Assembly (NCBI GenBank): GCA_902599405.1
Contig: CACKFO010000006.1
Span: 25,835-89,834, forward strand
DNA: 64,000 nucleotides
Reading direction: 5' to 3'
DNA from: an uncultured Alphaproteobacteria bacterium
GTDB lineage: Bacteria > Pseudomonadota > Alphaproteobacteria > HIMB59
Both the position numbers and the translations under genes were made by a program. Under the pieces are notes generated by a model that ran no database searches, had not been told where the DNA came from, and worked only from the letters and a program-made list of their open reading frames with translations. Each line of letters begins with the position of its first letter. Within the stretch, counting starts at the first letter, position 1. Positions 55,530 through 64,000 of the stretch are shown here, piece after piece.

Positions 55530-56512
55530 TTTTTTTCAGTAAAAGAGTTATATCTTCTATTTTGCTTTGAATTTAAGAACCAATCCATAGTTAATTTTAT
55601 ACCATCTCTAAGAGAGATTTTAGGATTAAAGCCTATCTTTTTTGCTTTAGTAATATCCATAAGTCTTATTTTGTCACCTGATGGTTTTGATTTATCCCAC
55701 TCTATTTGTAATTTATTACCAGGTAAGTTATCGTTAATTATATTTACAACTTCTTTGATTGTATTTTTTTTCCCTGAGCCTAGATTTATCGGATAATTTA
55801 TCTTATTTTTTACTGAAAGTAACATTCCATCAGCTACATCACTTGAAAAAATAAAATCTCTTATGTTTTTTCCATCTCCCCAAACTTTTAAAGTTTTTTT
55901 TGCATTTATAGCCTTGTTTATCAAAGAGGGGATAACCATAGCATTGTTAATGTCAAAATTATCATAAGGCCCGTATACATTTGCTGGCCTTACTACAGAA
56001 ATATTTTTCCAATTATATTGTATTTCGTACACTTCACTTTGTAGTTCACAAATTCTTTTTGCCCAACCAGCATATTTATCATTTTCAGATGGGAATGTTT
56101 TCCAAACATCATCTTCTAAAAATTTAGATTTTGGAGAATAAACCCCAATTGAGCTTGTAAAAAGATAATTTTCAATTTTATTTCTTCTTGCGGCTTCCAT
56201 TAAATTTATACTAAACATTAAAGTAGGAACAAAAAAACTTGCAGGTTTTTCCAGTGTCATTTTAGGTGATCCTTTAACACCTGCTAAATTAAAGACAATA
56301 TTTTTATTTTTTGTAAGTTGTAGACAATTTTCAAAACTTCTTAGATCAGCTTTAACAAATTTTAAATTTTTTTTGCTTTTATAATCATCTAACGATGCAA
56401 CTGTAACATTGGCACCTAATTTAATCAGTTTGTCACAAAGTTGCATACCTATAAGTCCTGTTCCACCTGCTACTAAAACTTTCTTATTTTTAAAAAAATT
56501 ATTTTTAATCAT
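55526..56512 (-). CDS. NAD-dependent epimerase/reductase, GDP-fucose synthase / ColC-like
   Basis: This 328-residue extended SDR has KKVLVAGGTGLIGMQLCDKL, FNLAGVKGSPKMTLEKPASF, TSSIGVYSPK, YAGWAKRICELQ (catalytic Tyr-x-x-x-Lys), RPANVYGPYDNFD, and the Fcl-like C-terminal SKPSGDKIRLMDITKAK followed by WFL. It may reduce and epimerise a GDP-4-keto-6-deoxy or 3,6-dideoxy sugar, as Fcl and ColC do. It overlaps the next upstream gene by 8 bp in a minus-strand sugar operon (59571 to 55526). Confidence 0.8.
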   Translation of the reverse strand: MIKNNFFKNKKVLVAGGTGLIGMQLCDKLIKLGANVTVASLDDYKSKKNLKFVKADLRSFENCLQLTKNKNIVFNLAGVKGSPKMTLEKPASFFVPTLMFSINLMEAARRNKIENYLFTSSIGVYSPKSKFLEDDVWKTFPSENDKYAGWAKRICELQSEVYEIQYNWKNISVVRPANVYGPYDNFDINNAMVIPSLINKAINAKKTLKVWGDGKNIRDFIFSSDVADGMLLSVKNKINYPINLGSGKKNTIKEVVNIINDNLPGNKLQIEWDKSKPSGDKIRLMDITKAKKIGFNPKISLRDGIKLTMDWFLNSKQNRRYNSFTEKN

Positions 56513-57467
56513 TTTTTCTAAAATAGTTCAAAAGGTCTAAAATGCTCTCATTAAAATTATTTTTTGGCTTCCATCCAGTATCTTTAAAAAATTTTTTTGA
56601 ACTAGGTATTTGAAGAGTTATATCACTTTTTCTTAACAAATTTTTGTCAATTTTAGTTTTTATTTTAGATGTTGAATGTTGGGTTAATAGTTTCAAAAAA
56701 TTTTTTAGTTTAATGCTTTTATTTCCACCTATGTTGTATATTTGACCAATTTTACCTTTCGTGGCAGCAAGCCAATAGGCTTCCATTGCATCATCTATAT
56801 CAACAATAGTTCTTGTTGTATCTAAATTACCATGTTTTAAAAACTTTAATTCTCCTCTCTCAATCTTTGCTACTTGATTAGCCCAATTTGACGCAAATAA
56901 ATTGGTTCTTTTGGGGTTTAGGTATGTAAACATTCTTGTAATTATTATCTTAAGTCCAAAATTTTTAAAATAATTTTGTGCTAGTAAATCTTGAAATGTT
57001 TTAGAGACAGCATAGGGATTATTTGGATTAATATAATTATTTTCATTTATTGGCAAATCCTTTTTTTTAACCTCACCATACACCTCAGAGGTACTGCACA
57101 TAATAACTACGGGTTTTATTAACTTAGAAAGTCTTACTGACTCCAATAAATTAATAGTAGAATTATTATTATTCAAAATAATATTTCTAGGCTGATCAAA
57201 CGAAAGTCTAACATCCGCATTTGATGCTAAATGAAAAATTAAGTCAGGTTTGATTAAACTTATTATATTTTTTGTTTTTTTAAAATCGCAGAGATTGCAT
57301 TTATATGTCTTAATATATTTTTTAATATCTTTTATGTTTTGATCTGACTGATTGTTATAAATACCAAATATTTTTGCACTTATCTTTTTTTTTAAAATAT
57401 GGCCTGCTAAAAAACTACCGCCAGATCCATGGATTCCAGTAATTAATATTCTTTTAAATTTCCTCAT
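56505..57467 (-). CDS. GDP-mannose 4,6-dehydratase / GDP-deoxymannose reductase-like epimerase
   Basis: This 320-residue extended SDR has RILITGIHGSGGSFLAGHI at the start, FHLASNADVRLSFDQP and the NNNSTINLLES block, STSEVYGEV, NPYAVSKTFQD (catalytic Tyr-x-x-x-Lys), and HGNLDTTRTIVDIDDAMEAYW. These features are those of GMD/RMD-type enzymes on GDP-mannose. As a 4,6-dehydratase it would supply GDP-4-keto-6-deoxymannose for the ColD-like enzyme encoded upstream; as RMD it would make GDP-rhamnose. The assignment between these is open. Confidence 0.75.
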   Translation of the reverse strand: MRKFKRILITGIHGSGGSFLAGHILKKKISAKIFGIYNNQSDQNIKDIKKYIKTYKCNLCDFKKTKNIISLIKPDLIFHLASNADVRLSFDQPRNIILNNNNSTINLLESVRLSKLIKPVVIMCSTSEVYGEVKKKDLPINENNYINPNNPYAVSKTFQDLLAQNYFKNFGLKIIITRMFTYLNPKRTNLFASNWANQVAKIERGELKFLKHGNLDTTRTIVDIDDAMEAYWLAATKGKIGQIYNIGGNKSIKLKNFLKLLTQHSTSKIKTKIDKNLLRKSDITLQIPSSKKFFKDTGWKPKNNFNESILDLLNYFRKND

Positions 57468-57472
57468 TTTGT

Positions 57473-58411
57473 TTAGTAATTTCTATCATAATCACTGCTA
57501 CTGAATGAAGAATAAGCTGAAATTAACTCTTTAATACCATCTTGTAATCTAATATTTGGTTTCCAACCAGTTTCTTCAATCTTTTTATTTGAAACAAAAT
57601 AGTCTCTTTTATCTGGGTCTGATTTATTTTTAATAATCTTAATTTTAGTTTCTTTAAGAATTTTTTTTATTTCTTTGCATAATTCAATTTTTGTTAAATT
57701 TGCTTTTGATAATCCAACATTATAAATATTCGATTTCATTTTTTGAAAGTAAGTATTACAATGTTCAAATGCGTTTATAATATCTCTTAAATGAATATAG
57801 TTTCTCCTAAAGTTGGGCTCAAATATTTCAAGTTTTTTAAATTTCAAAGCATTATAAACAAAAAAATTCACAAGAAGGTCATTTCTATTTCTATATCCGA
57901 CACCAAATACTGTTGCTAATCTTAAAGAGATACTATTTTCTCTCTCTAGTATTGCTTCTTCTGATCTTTTTTTTGTTATACCGTAAAGCGATATTGGATT
58001 GAGCGGTGTATTTTCATCACATATTTTTTGTTTTTCGGAGATACCATATCCACTATTAGTATTTGGGTAGATTACCCTTTGATCTTTAGATAAATACTTG
58101 GCCATGTTTAATATTGAATCTTCATTTATTTCTTTGGCTGCTTTTTTATTTTTCTCGCATAATGGAGCACCTACTAAAGCTGCTAAAGGGAATATAATAT
58201 CGTTTTTATTATAAAATTTTTTCATTGTTGCTAAGTCTCTTACGTCAATTTCATGAAATGTAAAATTTTTATTGATAAATAGGTGTTTAAGTGTTTGTTT
58301 TTTAAACATCAAATTATCTATGACTGTGACTTTCAAACCCTTACTAATTAATTGGGTAGCCAACATTGACCCCAAGTATCCACAACCACCAGTAATTAGT
58401 ACATTTTTCAT
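57473..58411 (-). CDS. NAD-dependent epimerase/dehydratase
   Basis: This protein is 312 residues from ATG 58411 (MKNVLITGGCGYLGSML). FPLAALVGAPLCEKNKKAAKEIN and YPNTNSGYG are typical of nucleotide-sugar epimerases, with LYGITKKRSEEAIL for the catalytic Tyr-x-x-x-Lys, RLATVFGVGYRNRNDLLVN, and NYIHLRDIINAFEH. The ALVGAPLC pattern occurs in a subgroup often found next to PLP-dependent sugar enzymes. I chose ATG 58411 because it gives a 4-bp ATGA overlap with the ColD-like gene; an in-frame ATG at 58426 is possible. Substrate unknown. Confidence 0.78.
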   Translation of the reverse strand: MKNVLITGGCGYLGSMLATQLISKGLKVTVIDNLMFKKQTLKHLFINKNFTFHEIDVRDLATMKKFYNKNDIIFPLAALVGAPLCEKNKKAAKEINEDSILNMAKYLSKDQRVIYPNTNSGYGISEKQKICDENTPLNPISLYGITKKRSEEAILERENSISLRLATVFGVGYRNRNDLLVNFFVYNALKFKKLEIFEPNFRRNYIHLRDIINAFEHCNTYFQKMKSNIYNVGLSKANLTKIELCKEIKKILKETKIKIIKNKSDPDKRDYFVSNKKIEETGWKPNIRLQDGIKELISAYSSFSSSDYDRNY

Positions 58412-59571
58412 ATTCTCTCTAAACATTTATGTAATAGTCTTAGTTGATTAGTTAAATCAATTGAGCTATTACCGACAAAGAAACCATAATTATGAAAATA
58501 TTCTGCGTTAATAAGTTTTTCGGGAATCTCTAATTTAAAATATTTTGCATAAGTGTGCTTTGTAAAACAACCACCAGTAATTAATCTAAACTCAATTTTA
58601 TTATCTTTTAAAATTTTAAAAATCCTATTCAAAAGTTTTTGATTTTTTTCTTTTAGAATTAAAGGAAAAGAAAAACTTGAGTCAAAATTATTTGATTTAA
58701 AATAATTCAAATAATCAATATTAGAAAATAATTTTTCAAATAAGGCCAAATTTTTTCTTCTTTGTATAATCATTTTATCTAGTTTTTTTAATTGTTGAAT
58801 TCCAATAGCAGCATAAATTTCATTTGGTCTTACATTATATCCAGGTAAAATAAAATTATACTGTTCAAATAATTTTTGTTTTTTTTCATACAATAATGGA
58901 TTTTTTTTTGGAAGATTTCTAGTCCAACCATGTGCTCTCAAAGAGAGTAATAGACAATAAATTTCATAGTTATCAGTTACAATCATGCCACCCTCTATTG
59001 TAGAAATATGATGAGAGAAAAAAAAACTATGACTAGCCATGAGTCCAAATGATCCTGTTTCTTTTTTCTTAATTTTAGCACCAAGACTCTCACAGTTGTC
59101 ATTGAAAAAATATATATTTTTTTTTCTACATATTTGCTCAATCTTATCTAATTCAGCAGGTGAGCCTAAAATACTTACTCCAATTATTAACTTAGTTTTA
59201 TATGTAATGTGTTTAGATAATTTATTAAAATCTACGTTTAGACTATCTTGAGCACAATCTATAACCTTAACTCTTAATCCAAACTGTTGAAGAGGAGTGT
59301 AGGTAGTACTCCATGCTATAGCTGGAACTAACACTTCATCTCCTTCCTTTAATGGATTATCCCTCTTATAAAAAAGTGAGGCAATTGATATTAGATTTGC
59401 TGATGATCCAGAATTTACCATAACTGCGTATTTTCTATTAAGTTTTTTTGCAAATTTCTCTTCAAAAACCTGTGTGATCTTTGACATTGTTAATTGAGAT
59501 TTATTTATTATATTTTTTATAGCAGTTTCTTCTTCTTTCCCCCATGTGCTGTAAGATAGTTTATATTTCAT
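58408..59571 (-). CDS. colD: PLP-dependent GDP-4-keto-6-deoxymannose 3-dehydratase (ColD-like)
   Basis: This DegT/AHBA-family protein is 387 residues from ATG 59571. YAVMVNSGSSANLISIASL, VPAIAWSTTYTPLQQFGLRVKVID, FNDNCESLGA (PLP ring-stacking and Asp) and SHSFFFSHHISTIEGGMIVTD followed by RAHGWTRNLPKKN match the ColD type. In aminotransferases the Schiff-base lysine lies where this protein has the first His of SHHIS (residue 187 from this start), the known mark of 3-dehydratases (ColD, RfbH). It would remove the 3-hydroxyl of a 4-keto-6-deoxy sugar, giving a 3,6-dideoxy sugar. An in-frame ATG at 59598 adds nine residues, but MKYKLSYSTW matches the family start. Confidence 0.85.
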   Translation of the reverse strand: MKYKLSYSTWGKEEETAIKNIINKSQLTMSKITQVFEEKFAKKLNRKYAVMVNSGSSANLISIASLFYKRDNPLKEGDEVLVPAIAWSTTYTPLQQFGLRVKVIDCAQDSLNVDFNKLSKHITYKTKLIIGVSILGSPAELDKIEQICRKKNIYFFNDNCESLGAKIKKKETGSFGLMASHSFFFSHHISTIEGGMIVTDNYEIYCLLLSLRAHGWTRNLPKKNPLLYEKKQKLFEQYNFILPGYNVRPNEIYAAIGIQQLKKLDKMIIQRRKNLALFEKLFSNIDYLNYFKSNNFDSSFSFPLILKEKNQKLLNRIFKILKDNKIEFRLITGGCFTKHTYAKYFKLEIPEKLINAEYFHNYGFFVGNSSIDLTNQLRLLHKCLERI

Positions 59572-59674
59572 ACGATTATAAATAGTATCATCTGACAAAA
59601 AAAAATATTAATTTGTCAATTATTGTTCTATCGTAAATTAGCTTAGGCATCAAATTGTTTTAATTTATCTTAGC

Positions 59675-60715
59675 TTAATTTACCAGGTCAGATTTAATGT
59701 GATGACACAAAGTTTCAGCAAAAACTTTATAATCAAATTTTTTAGCTTTGTCAGATTTTAGAAATTTATTTATATTTGTTTGATAATCAAAAAATTGATC
59801 TTCTTTCATTTTCAAAATCAGTTCATTTATTTCACTCAAATCTTTATAGTTTCTCATATTTATAAAACAATTCTCAGGAATGTGTTTTGTAATGTTTGGT
59901 GCTCCAAGATAAATAGGAACGCATCCGTTTGAAAAGCAGTCAAATATTTTTTCTGTTATATAGCCATTAGTTTCATATTCGTTTTCAATACAAAAACAAA
60001 ATTTATTTCGCAATAGAACTTCTTCTTTTGAAGCGGTAATACCCTTATAATTAATTAATTTTTTTTTTATATTAAGTTTCTTCGATAATTTTGTTAAAAT
60101 TTTATTTGTTAAGGTATTTTTTGCATATGGATTTTGCCAATCAAATCCATATAAATCAAAATATTTATTTTTCATTTCATAGTATTTAATTACTTTAATT
60201 CTCTCAATGTAACCATCGAATTCTGAAAATTTACTTAAATACTTATTACTATTGATCATACAAACTAAATTTTGTCGATTTTTAAATCCACTTATTTTAC
60301 ATAATTTTGTAATGTTAGGATTATTCAATTTAAAATATTTTTTTTCATCTACATCATCATCATGCATTGTAAAAATTTTTGAAAAATTATTTAAAATTTT
60401 TTTGTTCTCATGTCTTGGGTAAACAAATTTATTTTCAGGAAGTACAAGGTATGAATTTTTATTACTTATCTCTCCAGCTGTTCTAAAATGTAGTTCAAGG
60501 TCTGCATCAATTTTATTTAATTGATCTCGTGTTTTTATTTCTATGTTATTTTTATTCAATAGCTCCTTTAAATAAACATTTCCGATATTCCCATCATCTT
60601 TTAGAATAAATTCATTTCCAGATGCTATCCAAGGGTTGTTTTTTGAAAATAACTTATCTTTATGAGATAAGTCACTTTCAACTACAGCAGATACAATAAA
60701 TTTGCTATTATTCAT
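59675..60715 (-). CDS. Glycosyltransferase family 10 (alpha-1,3-fucosyltransferase-like)
   Basis: This 346-residue protein has the GT10 C-terminal signature: FCFCIENEYETNGYITEKIF, then DCFSNGCVPIYLGAPNI and IPENCFIN. GT10 enzymes transfer fucose from GDP-fucose, usually alpha-1,3/4 to GlcNAc or Glc. Beside GMD-like, Fcl-like and ColD-like genes it may transfer fucose or a 3-deoxyfucose (colitose-type) sugar. Length is normal for bacterial members. It is about 100 bp upstream of colD on the same strand and divergent from gmhA. Confidence 0.85.
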   Translation of the reverse strand: MNNSKFIVSAVVESDLSHKDKLFSKNNPWIASGNEFILKDDGNIGNVYLKELLNKNNIEIKTRDQLNKIDADLELHFRTAGEISNKNSYLVLPENKFVYPRHENKKILNNFSKIFTMHDDDVDEKKYFKLNNPNITKLCKISGFKNRQNLVCMINSNKYLSKFSEFDGYIERIKVIKYYEMKNKYFDLYGFDWQNPYAKNTLTNKILTKLSKKLNIKKKLINYKGITASKEEVLLRNKFCFCIENEYETNGYITEKIFDCFSNGCVPIYLGAPNITKHIPENCFINMRNYKDLSEINELILKMKEDQFFDYQTNINKFLKSDKAKKFDYKVFAETLCHHIKSDLVN

Positions 60716-60755
60716 AAATCAAATAAGGTTTATAAATTAAATAAATTAATTGAAT

Positions 60756-61322
60756 ATGGAATATAATATTAATAGCTCTTTTAATAGCCATATTTCTTTA
60801 ATTGAAGAATTAAAAAAAAATAGCCAGTCTTTTATTGAAGAGTCATCGAAACTGATAATTAATACTATTTTATCAAAAAATAATATTTTTTGGTGTGGAA
60901 ATGGTGGTAGCGCAAGTGATGCTTTGCATCTTTCTGCTGAGTTTAATGGTAAATTTATTAATGATAGAATTCCATTGAATTCAACATGTCTTAACTCAAA
61001 TATTTCTGTTTTAACGTGTATTTCTAATGACTATGATTTTGCAGATGTTTTTTCAAGACAACTAGAGGCAAATGCTCAAAAAAATGATTTGCTTATATCT
61101 TTTACTACTTCAGGAAATAGTATGAACATTGTCAAAGCTTTGGAGTGTGCAAACAAAAAAGAGATAAACTCTATTTCTTTTTTAGGTAAAGATGGAGGCT
61201 TGGTTAAAGGATTTTCAACTTTTGAATATATAGTAAAAAGTAATATCACTGCTAGAATTCAAGAGGCTCACATTCTTTTAGGTCATATAATCTGTGAAAT
61301 AGTTGATCAAAAGTTTATATAA
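60756..61322 (+). CDS. gmhA: Sedoheptulose 7-phosphate isomerase (phosphoheptose isomerase)
   Basis: This SIS-domain protein is 188 residues from ATG 60756. IFWCGNGGSASDALHLSAEFNG is the phosphosugar-binding loop, LISFTTSGNSMNIVKALE the second, and ITARIQEAHILLGHIICEIVD the catalytic His/Glu helix. GmhA converts sedoheptulose-7-phosphate to heptose-7-phosphate, the substrate of HddA, which is also in this island. A TTG at 60750 is a possible alternative start. It precedes the ABC exporter gene by 8 bp. Confidence 0.93.
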   Translation: MEYNINSSFNSHISLIEELKKNSQSFIEESSKLIINTILSKNNIFWCGNGGSASDALHLSAEFNGKFINDRIPLNSTCLNSNISVLTCISNDYDFADVFSRQLEANAQKNDLLISFTTSGNSMNIVKALECANKKEINSISFLGKDGGLVKGFSTFEYIVKSNITARIQEAHILLGHIICEIVDQKFI

Positions 61323-61330
61323 TTAAGTTA

Positions 61331-63037
61331 ATGTCATACTTGTTCAAAATAAAAGACATTATAGGAAAAAATAATTACGTAAAATTTTTATTTTATATTT
61401 TTGTAATTTTCATAACTATGTCTTTAGAGATGATTGGTATCGCAATGATTTATCCAATAATTTCTTTTTTTATTGATAGTAACTACTTTGAAAACGAAAA
61501 TTTTTTCAACAAAGTTATAGTTAATTTAAATTTTCTGGGTAGAGATAAAATACACATATTTGTAATTTTAATTTTTGGTTTAACTTTTGTTATAAAAAAC
61601 ATAATTTTATACTTTTGTAACAAATGGAGATACAAATTCATTTATGATTTAGACTATTTTTATTCGTCCAAATTATTAAATACTTATCTTACCCAAAGCT
61701 ATTCATATATTAACTCTAAAAGTTCATCTGAATTAATTAGAAATGTCCAAATAGTTTCAATTTTAGTTCAATGCTTGAACCAAATAGCCCTTTTTTTAAA
61801 CGAGGCACTAATATTTATTGCTGTATCTGTAGTATTGATTTTTTTCCAAAGTAAAGCAACACTATTTATAGCTGTTATATTAATTTTAATAGCTCTAATT
61901 TTTAATTTTCTCACCTCGCCAAAACTAAAAAAATGGGGTCTTGAAAGGCTTGAATATGAAAAAAAAAAACTAGAAAGTCTCCAGTCATCATTTTTTGGTT
62001 TTAAAGAAATACATGTTTATGACAAAAAAGATACGATACTAGAAAAATATAAAAATAGTGCTAAAGGGTGGTCTTATCTTTCCTATAAACTAGACTTCTT
62101 TGTTTCACTACCCAAGCTATTCTTAGAAGTAATAGCAATCTTTTTTTTTATTTTTTTCCTTGTGATATACGATTCAATAGGAAATTTTAATAGCATCATT
62201 CCAGGTTTAGCTTTATTTGCTGTTGCCGGTTATAAAATTATTCCATCTATCACAAGAATATTAAATTCTTATCAATTTTTAGATTATCATTTACCTTATA
62301 TTGATAAACTTCACTCAGAATTTAAAAGCACTCGTACAAATAAAAATTTATATGTAAATAAAATTAAATATAAGCAATCTCTGGAATTAAAAAATGTATT
62401 TTTTAAATACCCTAATCAAAGTGATCATATTTTTAAAAATTTGAATTTAAGAATTGATAAAGGTCAATTTGTAGGAATATATGGAAGGAGTGGATCCGGA
62501 AAAAGTACTTTAATAAATATTTTATTAGGTTTACAGAAACCAGAGAGTGGCTCTATTCTTCTTAACAATGAAGAAATTAATTACAATAATGATTATTTTA
62601 TTGAGAAACTAGGGTATGTGCCTCAGGATATTTTTTTATTTAATGATACATTATCAAATAACATTTCGTTATTTGATGACAAAATTAATGATAAAATTTT
62701 TAAAGACCTTATAGAGAAATCTCAATTAGAAAATAATTTTAAGTTTATGGATAAATCTTTTTTAATAGGCGAAAGAGGTAAAGATTTATCTGGAGGGCAG
62801 ATACAACGAATAGCTATAGCTAGGTCTTTATATAATAATTCGAATCTTTTAATTTTAGATGAAGCTACTAATGCCCTTGATGAAAAAACTGAAAAACAGT
62901 TTATTAATACACTGCATAAACTTAAAAATGAAAAATCTATGCTAATTATTTCTCACGATAAAGAGGTCCTTTCAATTTGTGATATAATTTATGAATTATG
63001 TGATTATAAATTAATAAAAAAAAATATTCCTAATTGA
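61331..63037 (+). CDS. ABC exporter, fused membrane and ATPase domains (PglK/MsbA-like)
   Basis: This 568-residue half-transporter has six transmembrane segments in the first about 310 residues. The nucleotide-binding domain has Walker A GRSGSGKST, Q-loop VPQDIFLF, signature LSGGQIQRIAIAR, Walker B LLILDEATNALD, and switch ISHD. The fold and place match PglK-type flippases of lipid-linked oligosaccharides, and MsbA-like lipid exporters. No Wzx-type flippase is visible in the window, so this may flip the repeat unit. It overlaps the convergent next gene by 8 bp. Confidence 0.88.
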   Translation: MSYLFKIKDIIGKNNYVKFLFYIFVIFITMSLEMIGIAMIYPIISFFIDSNYFENENFFNKVIVNLNFLGRDKIHIFVILIFGLTFVIKNIILYFCNKWRYKFIYDLDYFYSSKLLNTYLTQSYSYINSKSSSELIRNVQIVSILVQCLNQIALFLNEALIFIAVSVVLIFFQSKATLFIAVILILIALIFNFLTSPKLKKWGLERLEYEKKKLESLQSSFFGFKEIHVYDKKDTILEKYKNSAKGWSYLSYKLDFFVSLPKLFLEVIAIFFFIFFLVIYDSIGNFNSIIPGLALFAVAGYKIIPSITRILNSYQFLDYHLPYIDKLHSEFKSTRTNKNLYVNKIKYKQSLELKNVFFKYPNQSDHIFKNLNLRIDKGQFVGIYGRSGSGKSTLINILLGLQKPESGSILLNNEEINYNNDYFIEKLGYVPQDIFLFNDTLSNNISLFDDKINDKIFKDLIEKSQLENNFKFMDKSFLIGERGKDLSGGQIQRIAIARSLYNNSNLLILDEATNALDEKTEKQFINTLHKLKNEKSMLIISHDKEVLSICDIIYELCDYKLIKKNIPN

Positions 63038-64000
63038 GATTTAATTTCTTTTTTAAAAGCAAACAGAGATTAATTGAGTCTTTAAGTAGCTCATAAGAGG
63101 GATTAGAATTATCAGTGTCATCATATATAGATAAATCTGAAACGTATGCATTTTTAATTTCTTTTAGGCTTTTATCGCCATTTAAAATAGAATTTTTATC
63201 TTCATGAGCATTTCTTAAAGTTCCATAGAAATGATATCCAGGATTAAATTTATATTTAGTATTTTTCTTATAATTATATTTTGTATTTCTAAATGTTTTG
63301 CTTAAGAGATCTTGATAACTTGTTAATGACTTTTTATCGTCATTATTAATAAACCATTTTATATTTATCTTTCTTCTTCCAAACTTATCCAGATCTCTTT
63401 TTAAAGATATTTTGTTGTCGATATTTTTTGACTGGTCAAAATATAATATTAACTCAACCTTATTTGTATAAACATAAGAGAAAAATAACTCAATAAAAAG
63501 TCTAGTACTAAAATTTAGTTCTTTAAGATTAAATAATTGTTTAAATAAAAATAATTTATTTTTTTTGAAGTTAGTTTTCAGTTTAATCTTAAAATTTTCG
63601 TATGATTTATCGTTATAAAATCTTACCCTGAAACAATGGTTATTATGACTTTTATTTAATTTTTTTTCAAATCCTGTGCGTAAAAAGATATTATTATCAA
63701 TCTTTTGATCTTTTAGCTTGTAAAAAAACTTTTTCTTATTTTTTTTTTCTATAAAACCTAATTGAACCCACGGATGGTCTCTAAGATATGATCCAAGATT
63801 ATATTTTTTATAATTTAAATTTAAATATTCATAAGATTGCATTAAGAGTCTAGTAGTCTCAAAAGTACCGCATGATAATACTACAACATCGAATAATTTC
63901 TTTTTGTGATTATTATTTTGATTATATTCAATTTCAACTTTATTTTTAGATACTTTACTTATTTTAATTGCAATTGAATTTTCAATAAAGATTATCTTTT
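63030..64000 (-). CDS. GMC-family oxidoreductase, C-terminal part (cut by window edge)
   Basis: The minus-strand frame is open from 63030 to the window end, 323 codons with no stop, so the gene starts beyond 64000. The part near 63850 reads VVVLSCGTFETTRLLMQS, the typical FAD-domain block of GMC oxidoreductases. The C-terminal end has FNPGYHFYGTLRNAHED and KNAYVSDLSIYDDTDNSNPSYELLKDS, the GMC C-domain with the active-site histidine. The internal Met at 63842 is not the start. A dehydrogenase or oxidase of a sugar alcohol or sugar is likely. Confidence 0.82.
   Translation of the reverse strand, partial: KIIFIENSIAIKISKVSKNKVEIEYNQNNNHKKKLFDVVVLSCGTFETTRLLMQSYEYLNLNYKKYNLGSYLRDHPWVQLGFIEKKNKKKFFYKLKDQKIDNNIFLRTGFEKKLNKSHNNHCFRVRFYNDKSYENFKIKLKTNFKKNKLFLFKQLFNLKELNFSTRLFIELFFSYVYTNKVELILYFDQSKNIDNKISLKRDLDKFGRRKINIKWFINNDDKKSLTSYQDLLSKTFRNTKYNYKKNTKYKFNPGYHFYGTLRNAHEDKNSILNGDKSLKEIKNAYVSDLSIYDDTDNSNPSYELLKDSINLCLLLKKKLNLN

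Noticed and set aside
59633..59683. Imperfect inverted repeat GTAAATTAGCT/AGCTTAATTTAC after the GT10 gene as a terminator
   Set aside because: The loop is about 28 nt, the stem is nearly all A-T and there is no T-tract in the right place.

Overview
The window is AT-rich, gene-dense DNA from a streamlined, probably marine, alphaproteobacterium. The 16S rRNA has the alphaproteobacterial pattern, including the block around 36640-36700. Genes are packed with 1-20 bp overlaps, several genes start with TTG, and the gene set (polyamine uptake, BolA/GrxD, class II DAHP synthase, citramalate synthase) fits SAR11-like, HIMB59-like or AEGEAN-169-like lineages. I cannot resolve the lineage without a tree.

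Region 1 (1-11985): the end of a phosphoglycerate mutase, a LysE-type exporter and a short saccharopine-dehydrogenase-like protein are followed by a polyamine module. AguA and AguB convert agmatine to putrescine, PotFGHI imports putrescine or spermidine, and PuuA and PuuB begin the gamma-glutamyl route of putrescine breakdown. A hairpin terminator separates the binding-protein gene from its ABC genes. A flavin-linked oxidase and a Sua5/TsaC gene for tRNA t6A follow.

Region 2 (12051-25042): glmU-glmS (UDP-GlcNAc synthesis), an unrecognised 425-residue protein, and a compact operon aroG(II)-pncB-gltX-cysS-cimA-trmJ-like. Then rpsD and a secreted TPR protein, ending at a clear terminator.

Region 3 (25071-33175): a nine-gene minus-strand operon sfsA-map-purB-purC-purS-purQ-purL-bolA-grxD. 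Its first gene starts 2 bp from a divergent CinA-type gene, which leads into elongator and initiator tRNA-Met genes.

Region 4 (33182-40763): a polyprenol-type glycosyltransferase and a large membrane protein precede a full rRNA operon (16S, tRNA-Ile, tRNA-Ala, 23S, 5S). The operon has a visible promoter, a boxA and long processing stems around 16S and 23S.

Region 5 (40907-64000): a surface-glycan island that runs off the right edge. It holds two paralogous pairs of a TIM-barrel isomerase and a Gfo/Idh oxidoreductase around a degenerate tRNA-Ala(GGC) and a DUF115-like protein. Next come an SDR, NeuA-like and NeuB-like genes (nonulosonate type), methyltransferases, a Wzy-like polymerase or ligase, HddA and GmhA heptose genes, a two-part thiamine-diphosphate enzyme, and several epimerases. 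A ColD-type 3-dehydratase (His replacing the PLP lysine), a GT10 fucosyltransferase-like protein, a PglK/MsbA-like exporter and the end of a GMC oxidoreductase complete it. Together they read as a pathway for an unusual polysaccharide containing a nonulosonate, heptose and deoxysugars. This island is the best place in the window to look for new chemistry.
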